This document shows, piece by piece, positions 5,285 through 5,321 of a stretch of DNA of 5,321 bases. The translations under genes and the position numbers were made by a program. Position 1 is the stretch's first letter. Each line of letters starts with the position of its first letter. Origin of the DNA: Candidatus Heimdallarchaeota archaeon (GTDB lineage Archaea; Asgardarchaeota; Heimdallarchaeia; JABLTI01); NCBI GenBank assembly GCA_030667035.1, contig DAOUWQ010000142.1, positions 1-5,321 on the forward strand, given 5' to 3'. A model generated the notes under the pieces. That model was not told the DNA's origin. It saw nothing but the letters and a program-made list of their open reading frames with translations, and did not search any database.

Positions 5285-5321
5285 ATTATATTCTATCACG
5301 TGCCATTATTAAATGAATTAA

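Noticed and set aside
1..5321. CRISPR array, insertion sequence, rRNA or riboswitch
   Set aside because: I found no regularly spaced repeats, transposase motifs, rRNA-like conserved blocks or recognisable riboswitch core on either strand.

Overview
The window is AT-rich (roughly one third G+C by eye) and reads as archaeal DNA. The evidence is: TATA-type promoter elements in place of bacterial -35/-10 boxes, oligo-T terminators without strong hairpins, a tRNA gene interrupted by a short intron with a bulge-helix type splice motif, and a surface protein ending in an FPGF motif, a membrane helix and a basic tail. The surface-protein tail and the noncanonical tRNA intron would suit an Asgard archaeon (Lokiarchaeia or Heimdallarchaeia type), but no phylogenetic marker is present, so that placement is an inference.

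Layout: 29-2302 (minus) encodes a large, almost entirely helical protein of about 757 residues that I do not recognise. A divergent intergenic region (about 2303-2519) holds promoter-like TATA elements for both directions and an imperfect inverted repeat. 2520-3515 (plus) encodes an APH/SrkA-like small-molecule or protein kinase with an intact catalytic loop. 3610-3792 (plus) encodes a 60-residue, very basic protein whose TATA box is so close to the ATG that a leaderless mRNA is likely. A non-coding leader of about 270 nt (3793-4061) contains a direct repeat and ends in a strong Shine-Dalgarno. 4062-4697 (plus) encodes a small exported, C-terminally anchored surface protein. 4796-4903 (plus) is tRNA-Lys(UUU). 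4967-5197 (plus) encodes a 76-residue single-pass membrane protein. The last 120 nt are non-coding with a T-rich terminator.

The genes do not form an obvious operon or pathway. Most have their own promoter and terminator signals, and the products (solenoid-like protein, kinase, basic micro-protein, surface protein, tRNA, micro-membrane protein) share no evident function. The strongest observation is the tRNA-Lys gene. Its coherent mature cloverleaf (77 nt with encoded CCA) appears only if 31 nt are removed between positions 53 and 54, at the T-stem/T-loop border. The ends of that segment lie at the expected cut points of a relaxed bulge-helix-bulge motif. The anticodon loop, the usual intron site, is uninterrupted.
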